Below are positions 42,998-52,415 of a stretch of DNA of 64,000 bases, piece by piece. The position numbers were made by a program, and so were the translations under genes. How positions within the stretch are numbered: the stretch's first letter is position 1; every line of letters begins with the position of its first letter. The stretch is from Bin34 sp963422415 (lineage in GTDB: Bacteria > Chloroflexota > Anaerolineae > Caldilineales > Caldilineaceae). The notes under the pieces were generated by a model that did not search any database, was not told the DNA's origin, and saw only the letters and a list, made by a program, of their open reading frames with translations. The stretch spans positions 372,001-436,000 of the forward strand of contig OY729430.1 in NCBI GenBank assembly GCA_963422415.1, written 5' to 3'.

Positions 42998-44245
42998 CTA
43001 ACGCATGTTCCTCGAATCTGGACTCGCAGGATGCATCTGCGCATACAGTTCGTTCAACACGTTGCCCGTAGATTGCCAGGAGAAGTGTTCCCGCGCGCGC
43101 AGGCGCAGTTGCGCCTGCCGCTGGCCATGGGCCTCCGGACACTGCGCAATCCACTGCAGGGTCTGCACGATTTCACAGGCCAGACTTTCGGGCCTGCCCA
43201 CTTGCGCGTAATGGCCCAGATCCGCCAGGTAGGATCGGGCGACCGGCACGTCGAAAGCCACGGTGGGCAGGCCCATGGCCATGTAGTGGAGCAGTTTGCC
43301 CAAGCCTTCGGTGCGGGACAGCTTGGGGGCCACCGCCATGCAGCCCAACGCCAAGTGGATCGTCACTTCGGCATAGGGGATCCGTCCGGTTACCGTCACG
43401 GCGTGGCCTATGCCCAACCTTTCGGCCTTGGCCCTATACCTTGCCATGAAGGGATACCCCATCAGCAGCAGGTGCGCTTTCGGGACTTGCGCCAGTACTT
43501 GCGGCATCGCTTCCAGCAGCAGATCCGTGCCCTGATAGGGCGCCAGCAGACCCAGATACACAATCACCTGCGCGTTCCGAGGCAACCGCCAGCGGCGACG
43601 CAACGCCTCAACCGGGGCCTGCCCCGCCTCTGTCTGGGTCTGAAACATCTCGGCATCCACAAAGTCGGCCACCACACGCACTCGTCCGGGGCAGGCTCCG
43701 AATTCCTGAGCCAGCAACTCGGCGAATTGGGGTGTACTGGCCGCTACCCGTCCGCTGCGCCGCACTATCCACTTCTCCAGTCGCAAGAGAGGCTTGTAGA
43801 TCCACTGGTCCCGCGCGATGAAGCCGTGGTCGATCATCTCTTCGGTGAGACTGCCCTGCAGATCGCAGAGTGTCGGCACGCCCCAAAGACCGCCCAGCAC
43901 AATGCCCATCAGCCCACCTTCATGCAGATGACCATGGATCACATCGAATTTACGGGTCAGAAGCAGCCACAGTACCGTCAAGCCCAGCAGAACGTCGAAG
44001 GCGAACTTGTGTCGGCTGGATCCCACCTCATAGTGTTGCCGCCATGGAATGGGCAGGGTACGATGGATGTTCAGATCTGCCACGTCGTTTCCGTTGCGGT
44101 ATGTGGCTATATCCACCCAGTGCCCCATGCGGGTCAGCATACGGGCCTCTTCCAGGATCCGGACATGACAGCCCGTGTCCAGAAAAAAGCTGGTCGGGGC
44201 TATCATCAAGATCCGGTACTTGGTGTAGGGCAAGGCAGCGGACAT
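42998..44245 (-). CDS. Glycosyltransferase family 4 protein
   Basis: 415 residues with the GT-B layout. The N-terminal domain starts YRILMIAPTSFFLDTGCHVRILEEARML (about 10-37), where family members bind the acceptor. The C-terminal domain has VIVYLGLLAPYQGTDLLLEAM (about 245-265) and the donor-site region SRTEGLGKLLHYMAMGLPTVAFD. The second Glu of the usual E-x7-E is a His here, as in some subfamilies. It lies 87 bases behind the nucleoside importer genes on the same strand, possibly read from the same transcript, but a functional link is not evident. Confidence 0.85.
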   Translation of the reverse strand: MSAALPYTKYRILMIAPTSFFLDTGCHVRILEEARMLTRMGHWVDIATYRNGNDVADLNIHRTLPIPWRQHYEVGSSRHKFAFDVLLGLTVLWLLLTRKFDVIHGHLHEGGLMGIVLGGLWGVPTLCDLQGSLTEEMIDHGFIARDQWIYKPLLRLEKWIVRRSGRVAASTPQFAELLAQEFGACPGRVRVVADFVDAEMFQTQTEAGQAPVEALRRRWRLPRNAQVIVYLGLLAPYQGTDLLLEAMPQVLAQVPKAHLLLMGYPFMARYRAKAERLGIGHAVTVTGRIPYAEVTIHLALGCMAVAPKLSRTEGLGKLLHYMAMGLPTVAFDVPVARSYLADLGHYAQVGRPESLACEIVQTLQWIAQCPEAHGQRQAQLRLRAREHFSWQSTGNVLNELYAQMHPASPDSRNMR

Positions 44246-44332
44246 AGCCCAGATTATGGTCCACGCAGAGACGGATGGGGATCGAAGAGAGGAGGGTCAA
44301 AGGCACCGGGCTACGTCCCGGGGCCCGACAGG

Positions 44333-45280
44333 CTAGCCACCCTTGCCTTCCCGCACGTAAGGGCGACCCAAGGCAGCGGGTGCACCGAACTTGCGCCGCA
44401 GCAGCGTCGAAGAGGCAAAGAGCAGCATTAGGATGGTAGCCAGATACGGCAACATGTTGGTGTAGTGTCCCAGAGCCGGATGAGACTTGAAGTACGCAAA
44501 ATTCTGCAGGTCCAGCGGCAACCGCCGCAGAGCGCCGAAGAGATAGGATCCCAGCGCGGCGCGCACCGGATCCCAACCCGCAAAAATGACAAGACCTACC
44601 GCGATCCAGCCTTGGCCTGCCGTCAAGTTGTCAACCCAGGTCGGAGTGACGGCCAAGCTCAGCGCAGCCCCGCCGCTGCCAGCCAGCACGCCGCCATAGG
44701 TCACGTGCAGGAGCCGCAGGCGCATGACCCGAATGCCTTGAGCATCCGCCGCCGCCGGGTTCTCGCCAATGGCTCTGAGCTCCAACCCCGGACGGGTCCG
44801 GTAGATGAAATACCAGGTCAGAGGAATCAGCGCATACCCGAGGAAGACCACAGCGCTGTGATCAAAGAGCACAGGACCCAGAAACGGAATGTCGGAGAGC
44901 CCCGGCACAGTCCAGGTAGGCAGCCTGGGCACCTGCCGGACTTCCACCAGCGGCGCTCCCAGCACGGCGCTCAGACCGCTGCCCAGGAAAGTCAGCGCCA
45001 AGCCGCTGACCACCTGATCCGCGCGCAGCACCAATGAGGCGAGGCCGTGTAGCAGAGCTAGGCAGCCACCCGCCAACATGCCCGCAACCAGTCCCAGCCA
45101 GGGATTGCCGGTGCTGTGCGTGATCCCGTATCCGGCCATGGCTCCCATCAGCATCATGCCTTCCACACCCAGATTCAGGACGCCGGCCCGCTCCGCATGG
45201 ATTTCGCCCATGGTGGCAAAGAGCAGAGACGTGCCCGAGCGCATTCCCGCCGAGAGAATGGCGGCCAAGATCTGGATCAT
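44333..45280 (-). CDS. BMP-type nucleoside ABC transporter permease 2
   Basis: 315 residues with about eight to nine hydrophobic segments. The start (GTSLLFATMGEIHAERAGVLNLGVEGMMLMGAMAGY, about 16-51) is the hallmark of the second permease of BMP/Nup-type importers, and LRAIGENPAAADAQGI (about 168-183) is the coupling loop to the ATPase. Overlaps the first permease by 4 bases (ATGA). Confidence 0.9.
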   Translation of the reverse strand: MIQILAAILSAGMRSGTSLLFATMGEIHAERAGVLNLGVEGMMLMGAMAGYGITHSTGNPWLGLVAGMLAGGCLALLHGLASLVLRADQVVSGLALTFLGSGLSAVLGAPLVEVRQVPRLPTWTVPGLSDIPFLGPVLFDHSAVVFLGYALIPLTWYFIYRTRPGLELRAIGENPAAADAQGIRVMRLRLLHVTYGGVLAGSGGAALSLAVTPTWVDNLTAGQGWIAVGLVIFAGWDPVRAALGSYLFGALRRLPLDLQNFAYFKSHPALGHYTNMLPYLATILMLLFASSTLLRRKFGAPAALGRPYVREGKGG

Positions 45281-46413
45281 GCCTCGGCGCTCGCTGCTTG
45301 GGGTTCCGCTCGACGCCAGCGGATGCGATACCGCAGCAGCAGGCCACCGCTAACCATGACAAACAGGACGATGCCCTGCAACAGCTGGGCAATGCCCGCG
45401 GACGATATTTCATCTGCGCCCACCAGCATCCCGCCAAACAGGAAGGCCACCCAGAGGATGCTCACTGGATCCAGCCGAGCCAGCCAAGCCACGATGATGG
45501 CGGTGAAGCCATACCCGGGAGAGACCGTGTTCAAGAGCCGATGGGAAACGCCGGCCACTTCGCTCATGCCGGCCAGTCCCGCCAACCCGCCGCTCAGAAC
45601 CATGATGTACACGGTCAAGCGATGCATTCGGATACCCGCATACCGAGCCGCCTCGGGATTGTCGCCGGCCAAGGTGATCTCAAATCCGAACTTGCTGGAG
45701 CGCAGCGCCACAAAAACCACGACGAAGGCCAAGAGAGCCAGCAGCAAACCGCCATGGACTGTCATGCCACGCACCATGGGCAGCACATCGGCAAAATCGG
45801 CTAGGCGTGGCATCCAGCCGTTGCGGGGAAACATGGGTGTCTGGCCAAAGCCGCGCTCGCTCCAAGGTCCAAAGACAAAGAAATTGAGCAGCGAAAGCGC
45901 CACGTAGTTCAGCATCAGGGAGGAAATGATCTCATTCACTCCAAACTGCGCCTTGAACCACCCCGGAATGAAGGCCCACGCGGCGCCGCCGACAAAACCG
46001 GCCAGAATCATGAGCAGAATGGTCAGCAGGCCGTTGGTCTCTGGCGATACCACATGCAGAGCCACGCCGGTGGTGCACAGGGCGCCTACCAGCAGCTGTC
46101 CTTCCGCTCCAATGTTCCACAAGCGCATCCGAAAGGCCAGGGACACCCCCAACGTAGCCAGGATCAACGGCGTGGACTTCACCAGAGTGTCGGAGAGGCC
46201 CCACTGGGACCCGAACGCCGCGACGAGCATGTTGCGATAGATCACAAAGGGGTTGCCACCTGCCAGCAAAATCACGATCCCGCCCAAGGCCAAGGCCAAC
46301 AACAACAGGGCCACCGTAGTGCCCGCATCCACGGCCCGGGACTGTTGGGCGCGGGGTTCCAAGGAGATCTGGGGCAGAGATCGAATGCGACCGGCAGACA
46401 GAATCGCCATCAT
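45277..46413 (-). CDS. BMP-type nucleoside ABC transporter permease 1
   Basis: 378 residues with about nine hydrophobic segments. Typical stretches are STPLILATLGVSLAFRMRLWNIGAEGQLLVGA (about 99-130), FGVNEIISSLMLNYVALSLLNF and the ATPase-coupling loop LAGDNPEAARYAGI. It starts at ATG 46413, overlapping the ATPase stop in ATGA, and ends in the same kind of overlap with permease 2, so the three are translated together. Confidence 0.9.
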   Translation of the reverse strand: MMAILSAGRIRSLPQISLEPRAQQSRAVDAGTTVALLLLALALGGIVILLAGGNPFVIYRNMLVAAFGSQWGLSDTLVKSTPLILATLGVSLAFRMRLWNIGAEGQLLVGALCTTGVALHVVSPETNGLLTILLMILAGFVGGAAWAFIPGWFKAQFGVNEIISSLMLNYVALSLLNFFVFGPWSERGFGQTPMFPRNGWMPRLADFADVLPMVRGMTVHGGLLLALLAFVVVFVALRSSKFGFEITLAGDNPEAARYAGIRMHRLTVYIMVLSGGLAGLAGMSEVAGVSHRLLNTVSPGYGFTAIIVAWLARLDPVSILWVAFLFGGMLVGADEISSAGIAQLLQGIVLFVMVSGGLLLRYRIRWRRAEPQAASAEA

Positions 46414-47951
46414 GCCTCCTGGCGATTGGCGCCGGCCATCATCAAGCCTACGGCATCCATGTCAATGCCCGCAGCATGCAGAGGGCCCTGCAGTTTGCCT
46501 TCGTACATGACGGCTATGCGGTCACTCAGGGCCAATACCTCGTCCAGATCTTCCGAGATGAGCAGAATGGCCAGCCCCAGCCTCTTCTGTGCGAGGAGCG
46601 TCTTCTGAACGCTTTCGATTGCGCCGATATCCAGTCCCCGGGTCGGGGAAGAGGCAATCAACACTCTGATCGGAGCCGACAGCTCCCGGGCCAAGATCAG
46701 CTTCTGAAGATTGCCTCCGCTCAACAGTCGGGCTGGCAATTCCGGAGAAGCCGCCACTACCTCGTAGCGTTTGAGCAGATCTGCGGCTCGCTGGGCCTGC
46801 TGGCTACGGGATATGAACTGTCCCGGCTGTGCGGTGCGATATTCCTTGAGGGCTAAGTTCTGAATCAGGGACAGGCTGGGCGCGGACCCTGTGCGTTGGC
46901 GATCCGGTGGCACGTGGGCCACTCCTGCATCGATAATCTCGCGAGGATGGCCTTGAGTCAGATCTTGCCCTGCAACCTGCACCATGCCTTGCGTTGCAGA
47001 CCGCAGGCCCGTAATGGCCTCGGCCAATTCCCGTTGCCCGTTGCCGGCCACCCCGGCGATGCCCAAAATCTCCCCGGCACGCACTTCCAAGGAGACTCCT
47101 TTCACCGCCAGAGCGCCCCTTTCATTGCGCACCTGCAGATCCTCCAGACGCAGACAGACATCTCCGATTTGCGTCTTGGTCCGGTCAAAGTCAAAGAGCA
47201 CAGGCCGGCCTACCATCATGCGCACCAGTTCTGCCTGGCTGGTGTCTTGAGTCAGCGTCGTCGCTACCGCCTTGCCGGCGCGCATGACCGTAACCATGTC
47301 CGCCAGCGCCATCACTTCATCCAGTTTGTGGGAAATGAAGAGAATGGTGTGGCCGACTGAGGCCATGTGTCGAATCTGACGGAAAAGCTGAGTCCGTTCC
47401 TGCGGGGCCAGCACTGCCGTAGGCTCGTCCAGAATCAGCACCCGGGCCCCGCGGTAGAGCATCTTGATGATTTCCACTCGCTGCTGTTCCCCGACGGAGA
47501 GCTGCCAGATGTAGGCATCCGGATCCACGTCCATGCCTGTCTTGCGGGCCAGGGCGGCGACTGTGTCCCGCACCCGGGCCGGTGCAAAGCGGAAGCCCAG
47601 GTTCCGGTCCCCCAGCACCACATTCTCGGCCACAGTCAGAGTTTCGGCCAACATGAAGTGTTGATGCACCATGCCGATGCCCGCTTTGATCGCGTCCAGC
47701 GGTGCACTGAAATGCTGCAGTGTGCCTTCCACCCAGATGTTCCCTGCGGTCGGGCGATACAGCCCGGACAGAATATGCATCAGAGTGGACTTGCCCGCCC
47801 CGTTTTCGCCCAGAATGGCATGGACGCTGCCTTGAGGTACTTCCAGATCCACCTGGTCGTTGGCGACTACACCGGGGAAGGTCTTGCAGATGCCACGCAT
47901 CTCGACCATGAGATCAGTCGCGGCGAAGCCGGGGGTCGGCAAGATGTCCAT
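46410..47951 (-). CDS. BMP-type nucleoside ABC transporter ATPase (double)
   Basis: 513 residues with two ATPase cassettes. The first is complete: Walker A LGENGAGKSTLMHIL (about 45-59), signature LSVGEQQRVEIIKML, Walker B ARVLILDEPTAVL, H loop FISHKLDEV. The second is degenerate as in this family: GVAGNGQRELAEAI in place of Walker A, LSGGNLQKLILAREL as signature, and LIASSPTRGLDIGA where Asp-Glu is replaced. ATG 47951 is chosen over TTG 47957. It follows the binding-protein gene after about 110 bases, which contain a hairpin. Confidence 0.92.
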   Translation of the reverse strand: MDILPTPGFAATDLMVEMRGICKTFPGVVANDQVDLEVPQGSVHAILGENGAGKSTLMHILSGLYRPTAGNIWVEGTLQHFSAPLDAIKAGIGMVHQHFMLAETLTVAENVVLGDRNLGFRFAPARVRDTVAALARKTGMDVDPDAYIWQLSVGEQQRVEIIKMLYRGARVLILDEPTAVLAPQERTQLFRQIRHMASVGHTILFISHKLDEVMALADMVTVMRAGKAVATTLTQDTSQAELVRMMVGRPVLFDFDRTKTQIGDVCLRLEDLQVRNERGALAVKGVSLEVRAGEILGIAGVAGNGQRELAEAITGLRSATQGMVQVAGQDLTQGHPREIIDAGVAHVPPDRQRTGSAPSLSLIQNLALKEYRTAQPGQFISRSQQAQRAADLLKRYEVVAASPELPARLLSGGNLQKLILARELSAPIRVLIASSPTRGLDIGAIESVQKTLLAQKRLGLAILLISEDLDEVLALSDRIAVMYEGKLQGPLHAAGIDMDAVGLMMAGANRQEA

Positions 47952-47975
47952 GGTCAAAAGGCCGCAAGCAAGACA

Positions 47976-48005
47976 AAGCCCCCCACCTACAGAGATGAGG
48001 GGCTT
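47976..48005 (-). promoter_or_regulatory. Hairpin between binding-protein and ATPase genes of the nucleoside importer
   Basis: AAGCCCC pairs with GGGGCTT (7 pairs, 16-base loop) about 55 bases beyond the stop of the binding-protein gene. It lacks a U run. Such stems often protect the upstream message so that more binding protein than membrane parts is made; this role is inferred. Confidence 0.4.
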
Positions 48006-48059
48006 GAACCGTCACATATTGCGGAAGTAAGGAGGGACCTAGGCCCCTCACGAGGCGGA

Positions 48060-49331
48060 TTACTGCGGTACGGCCGCGTCCTCCACAAAGCCTTCAACCA
48101 GCCAACTCATGCAGATGGTGCAGCCCGGACGGCCCAGCAGCGCGCCCAACTCGCTGTCAATGCCCTCCAGATCCGACTGGGTCAGCACCGTGTCCGCCGG
48201 CACCACCTCGTTGCCCTGATTGTCGTTCAGAGGTCCCGTGAAGATGCTGAAGCGATCGAAGGTCCCGTCGTTCATCTGCGACACTACGTCATCGATTTCC
48301 GGAATCGTGTGGGATGGAATAGAGCCTTGCGGGACTTCATTCTCCATGAAACCGTAGAAACCTACAATGCCATCCACTGAATCCAAATAGTAATCCTGGG
48401 GCTCGAATGCATCCGCCATCATGTCTTCCACTAGGCTGACGTATGCCGGTCCCCAGTTCCAGTAGGGCACGCCCAGACAGGCATCGGGGGCAGCCGAGCA
48501 GCCGTTGGCGCTGTTGCCGGGGATGCCGTACAAGTCGTTTTCGGCAGAGGTCTGCAGGGGAATTGTGGTGTCGGCTCCAGAAACCACCACGGTGGCGCCT
48601 GCATCCATCAGGGACTGCGCCGCTTCAGCCTCCCCAGCCGGATCGAACCAGGAGAAAATCCAGCGCACATCCATTTCGCAGGTGGGGCAGGTACGGCGCA
48701 TGCCCAGAGTCAGGGCATTGCCCAGACGCACAATCTCTGGAATGGGGAAAGGGCCGATATAGCCCACACGGTAGCTGCCGTCTTCAGCGGCGCGGGATCC
48801 CGCGGCCATGCCCGCCAGATACTTCGCATTTTCCATGGCGCCGAAGAGACTGGCAAAGTTGCTGTCGTTGTGCTTGAAGCCCGAGATATGCACAAAATAC
48901 TGATCCGGAAACTCGTCCGCAACCAGTTCCGTGGCATCCATGTAGCCAAAGGAAGTGGTGAAAATCGCGTCAAACCCCTTGCGGGCCAAATTGCGGATGG
49001 TCCGTTCTCCATCGGCGCCTTCCGGAACGGATTCAAGGTACACAGTGTGTACATTCTCGACATTCTCCTCTAGATAGAGGCGGCCGGTATTGTGTGCATA
49101 GTTCCAGCCACCATCGCCGATGGGGCCTACATACACGAATGCCACATTGAATTTCCCGGCCTCAATGTCGGGCACTTCAATTCCTCCATCCGCCACAGGC
49201 AAGGGCGAATCGACCGTTGTCAACTCCTCTGGCATTGTTTCCGCATCGGTGGGAGGAGCGACTGCGCAGGCTCCCAGCAGAAAAATGGCCGTTACAGCAA
49301 CCAAGACAGGCAATAGCAGACGGATAATCAT
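48060..49331 (-). CDS. BMP-family substrate-binding lipoprotein (nucleoside importer)
   Basis: 423 residues. The start MIIRLLLPVLVAVTAIFLLGACAVAPP gives a lipoprotein signal with lipobox LLGAC. The basic membrane protein family is recognised by KFNVAFVYVGPIGDGGWNYAHNTGR (about 57-80), GFDAIFTTSFGYMDAT, YFVHISGF and YRVGYIGPFPIPEIVRLGNAL, with the closing AGATVVVSGADTT. AAGGAGG precedes ATG 49331. Longer in-frame starts upstream are not supported. Relatives bind purine nucleosides (for example Med/TmpC). It heads the four-gene importer operon. Confidence 0.92.
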   Translation of the reverse strand: MIIRLLLPVLVAVTAIFLLGACAVAPPTDAETMPEELTTVDSPLPVADGGIEVPDIEAGKFNVAFVYVGPIGDGGWNYAHNTGRLYLEENVENVHTVYLESVPEGADGERTIRNLARKGFDAIFTTSFGYMDATELVADEFPDQYFVHISGFKHNDSNFASLFGAMENAKYLAGMAAGSRAAEDGSYRVGYIGPFPIPEIVRLGNALTLGMRRTCPTCEMDVRWIFSWFDPAGEAEAAQSLMDAGATVVVSGADTTIPLQTSAENDLYGIPGNSANGCSAAPDACLGVPYWNWGPAYVSLVEDMMADAFEPQDYYLDSVDGIVGFYGFMENEVPQGSIPSHTIPEIDDVVSQMNDGTFDRFSIFTGPLNDNQGNEVVPADTVLTQSDLEGIDSELGALLGRPGCTICMSWLVEGFVEDAAVPQ

Positions 49332-50670
49332 GAAGAAGCTGCCTCCTTGACAAAGCCATGCCCCAAATTGGACACGGCAGCTCTCAATGTACCCTATTCT
49401 AGATGCAGGACTGCAAAGGGGTGAAATCCGCGCGATGCCGCGGACCAGTATAATTTCGGACGCGCACGCAGGAAACAGGGGCAAGAGGTACAAAACGAAC
49501 GAAAATATGGCTTTGCATGACAACAGGCTCAAAAAGTTCCATTTGCGACCGGAAGCGAACGGAGAGTGGATCGCGGAACTGAGCGAGCGGGAGAATCTGG
49601 GGGCAGTGGATCCGGATTCAATTCAGCAACACAGTGTAGAGTACCACGGCGGAATTGACCCAGCGCATTTCGGATCATGCTTGGTCCTTCCGGACGCAAA
49701 AGGGGCCGCAAATGCTGTTCCTGGCGGAATTCCAGTCCAGTACCGATGCGCTGATCGTGCTACGTCAGGCGGCCTATGCCATGCACCATCTACTGGTGGG
49801 GTTCGCATCCGGCACCTACAAGCTGTCTTTTCCCTAGTACTATTACGACATGCGTCACATGGCGGCGGAAAAGATCCCGGACCGCCCGCTCTTGCACACG
49901 TTGTTTGAGATCGAGCGCATCGAAGGGCCGCGGGGCGACGCCTATGCCACGGCCTTGCGCCTCTGGATGACAGGCTCCGCCTATACTGACCTGCAATGAG
50001 CGCTGATTGAATTTGGAATTGCCACCTTGGCCCGGCGGACACTGGACAATAGTCTGGGATGGACACCCGGGCAACTGGATGAGGAATGGTCCCGCATCGC
50101 CACTTTGGAGGAACTGATCATGGCGGAAACAATGGTACGCACGAGAATGGATGCCCTACTTGCAGAGAGCAAGGTGAAAGGGCACCGTCAGGCCCTGCTG
50201 GCCAACGCCAAGTTGACACCGTCGGATCTGGCATTGTGCCGCCAAGATCTGGAATGCATGACTCGGGAGCAAATACCGACCATCGGCGACACCTTGAAGG
50301 CCATGGGGTCATCGGATGGGGATCCCATGGCCATGGTGCAAATATGCCAGCCTCCGGAACATTCGGCATCAAACGATTCCCAAGGTGCGCCCTGATCCCC
50401 TCTGCCGCGGGGATTCCGCAGAGAGATACCAAGCGGGCGACCGTGGACCACGCCCTCGGAAAGCCAAGCCGTTTCGCACAGGCAAATTCCGGTTGAAGAC
50501 GGAGCAAGGCGAAACAGGAGCCTCACGACCAATTTTTTCAAGCCGTCGCTGGGCGGCAGTTGTAGTTTGGATACGACTCTGAGTCCACGCGACGAGGCCT
50601 GTCCGGTCCCCCATATGCAGCGGGCCGTGGGGCGCCGGGCAGAATCCGGCACGCCGTTCGCATCAAGACG
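49332..50670. other. 1.3-kb region without intact gene
   Basis: Between two oppositely oriented or separate transcription units. It holds the disrupted Rpn-like gene listed separately. A TATAAT/TATACT-type sequence near 49447-49454, readable as a -10 on either strand, might serve the nucleoside importer, but no -35 partner is clear. Confidence 0.4.
49560..50345 (+). pseudogene. Disrupted Rpn/PD-(D/E)XK transposase-like gene remnant
   Basis: Short frames in order suggest a decayed member of the Rpn family of recombination-promoting nucleases or a related DUF4351-type protein. One piece reads LFLAEFQSSTDALIVLRQAAYAMHHLLVG, where the E-F-Q resembles the ExQ/ExK of the nuclease core. It is followed by a stop near 49835-49837, then an acidic part (ERIEGPRGDAYATALRLW) with a stop near 49998. 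Finally comes a helical C-terminal part (LARRTLDNSLGWTPGQLDEE). The call is weak. Confidence 0.35.
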
Positions 50671-51477
50671 TCATGAATTCAGATCGCGGAAATCCGCAGC
50701 TTGTCCAAAGATAATGGGACAGTAGTCCAGATTGTCGATGTGTCGGGTCAGCCCTTCGCGTCTGCCGTCGACCGGAGTGGAGTTCTGCGCCCGCATGTGA
50801 ATGGCCAGACTGCGTCGCGGCCGCCCCGACTGATTGGGAGCCGAACCATGGAATATCAGATTGTGATGGACGCTCACGCCACCGGGGGGCAAAATGGCGG
50901 ATACTTCCCGCCAGCTTTCCCCTTCGGGCACGGTAATCATGTCCCGAGTGGCCTCGATGTCGTCGGTCTGAAAGGCCCCCTGCGCCCTGAATCCCCAATG
51001 ATGGGATCCCGGCACGAATTTCATGGGACCCGAAGCGGCGCTCACATCCGAGAGCGCCACCCACGCAGTGAAGAGATCGCTGCCCTCCTCCCAGGCGCGC
51101 CAGAAAAACCGATCCTGATGCCAACCGATCACCGGCGCGCTTTGTCCCGAGGCGCTGGGTTTGTACAGCAGTTGCGTCCACCACACCTGCACGGTCTGCG
51201 CGCCGGTCGCGTCGGCCACATATGCGCCGAGACCCGCATCCGCCACCAGCGCCCGAATGCCTTGGGACGCCTTTTGCGGCATCTCGATCTTGCAGAGCAG
51301 GGCCGGATCGTCGCCGGGCTCCCACTGAGACGGGTCCGGGGCGACACCCGTGTCATATACACCGTGTCGGATCTGATCCATGCCGGCAACGGCCGCGGCG
51401 ACACAGTCCACGGACAGAATGGGCTCCACCTGCAGGTGAAAGCCGTCGCGGGCATACCGGTCATGTCTTTCGCTCAT
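50671..51477 (-). CDS. Second phytanoyl-CoA dioxygenase-like enzyme
   Basis: 268 residues. The Fe(II)/2-oxoglutarate dioxygenase core shows IGWHQDRFFW (HxD, about 117-121), SGPMKFVPGSHHWG (about 150-163) and the distal HNLIFHGSAPNQSGRPRRSLAIHM, which includes the Arg for 2-oxoglutarate. AAGGA lies 8-9 bases before ATG 51477. It follows the sugar-transport permease by 39 bases on the same strand, so it is likely the last gene of that operon and may act on the imported compound. Substrate unknown. Confidence 0.85.
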   Translation of the reverse strand: MSERHDRYARDGFHLQVEPILSVDCVAAAVAGMDQIRHGVYDTGVAPDPSQWEPGDDPALLCKIEMPQKASQGIRALVADAGLGAYVADATGAQTVQVWWTQLLYKPSASGQSAPVIGWHQDRFFWRAWEEGSDLFTAWVALSDVSAASGPMKFVPGSHHWGFRAQGAFQTDDIEATRDMITVPEGESWREVSAILPPGGVSVHHNLIFHGSAPNQSGRPRRSLAIHMRAQNSTPVDGRREGLTRHIDNLDYCPIIFGQAADFRDLNS

Positions 51478-51516
51478 GGTGACGGGTCCTTGCCTTGCCG
51501 AGTGAATTCCGAGGGC

Positions 51517-52371
51517 TCAGCCCTTGATGCCGCTCATGGTGATGCCTTGTACAAAGTGCTTCTGGGCCAAGAAAAACACCAGGATGACGGGAGCCACCAT
51601 CAGGGTGGAGGCCGCCATCAGGAGGCCCCACTCTTGTCGATTCACCTGCGTGAAGACTTGCAGTCCCAAGGAGAGCACGTATTGATCCTTGTTGCTCAGG
51701 TAGATCAGCGGTCCCATGTATTCGTTCCAACTGCCCATGAACGCAAAGATGGTGACGGTGGCCAGCGCTGGCTTGGCCAAGGGCAACACCACATGCGTGT
51801 AGATGCGCAGCCGGCCCGCGCCGTCAATGAAAGCGGCGTCCTCCAGCTCCCGGGGGATGGTCAGAAAGAACTGGCGCAGCAGAAAGACAAAGAACGCACT
51901 GCCCGCCAGATACGGGATGGTCAATGGCTTGAACCCCCCGACCCAGCCCAGTTCGGCGAAGAGAATGTAGGTGGGGATCATGGTCACGAAAGCCGGCACC
52001 ATCATCGTGGAAAGCAACACCATGAAGATCACGTTGCGACCCGGGGCCCGCAAGCGAGCGAATGCGTAGGCCGCTAGGGAGGAGGTGAAGATCGCGCCGA
52101 AGATCGCAGGCACCACCAAGATGAAGGTGTTGAGGAAATACCGGTGCATGGGCGCGTAGTAGAACACTTCGCTGTAGTTGCGCCAGATGACAGGATTGGG
52201 TATCAGTTCGGGCGGGAACTGGGCAATCTGGCGCAGGGCCTTCAGGGAAGTGGAGACCATGAACACGAGAGGCACCACAAAGAAGGCGGCCCCAATCAGC
52301 AGCAACAGATGCTTGAGCAAGGCGGCAGCCCCGCTTCGGACCTGAAGGCGCGCCCCGAGGCCTGTGACCAT
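51517..52371 (-). CDS. Sugar ABC transporter permease, MalG type
   Basis: 284 residues, about six membrane spans. It begins with LLLLIGAAFFVVPLVFMVSTSLK (about 18-40). The coupling motif EDAAFIDGAGRLRIYTHVVLPLAKPALA (about 184-210; EAA loop with G) and the end HFVQGITMSGIKG are typical of the second permease of CUT1 sugar importers. I chose ATG 52371; GTG 52413 is an alternative that starts right behind the upstream stop. Third gene of the operon. Confidence 0.9.
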   Translation of the reverse strand: MVTGLGARLQVRSGAAALLKHLLLLIGAAFFVVPLVFMVSTSLKALRQIAQFPPELIPNPVIWRNYSEVFYYAPMHRYFLNTFILVVPAIFGAIFTSSLAAYAFARLRAPGRNVIFMVLLSTMMVPAFVTMIPTYILFAELGWVGGFKPLTIPYLAGSAFFVFLLRQFFLTIPRELEDAAFIDGAGRLRIYTHVVLPLAKPALATVTIFAFMGSWNEYMGPLIYLSNKDQYVLSLGLQVFTQVNRQEWGLLMAASTLMVAPVILVFFLAQKHFVQGITMSGIKG

Positions 52372-52415
52372 GGACGTCGGTTCCGCGGCCGACACACGGG
52401 TGTCTGTGGCCACGG

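Noticed and set aside
42962..44431. Plus-strand frame of 489 codons opposite the glycosyltransferase
   Set aside because: The minus-strand GT-B motifs are clear; the plus frame is Gln/His-rich without homology.
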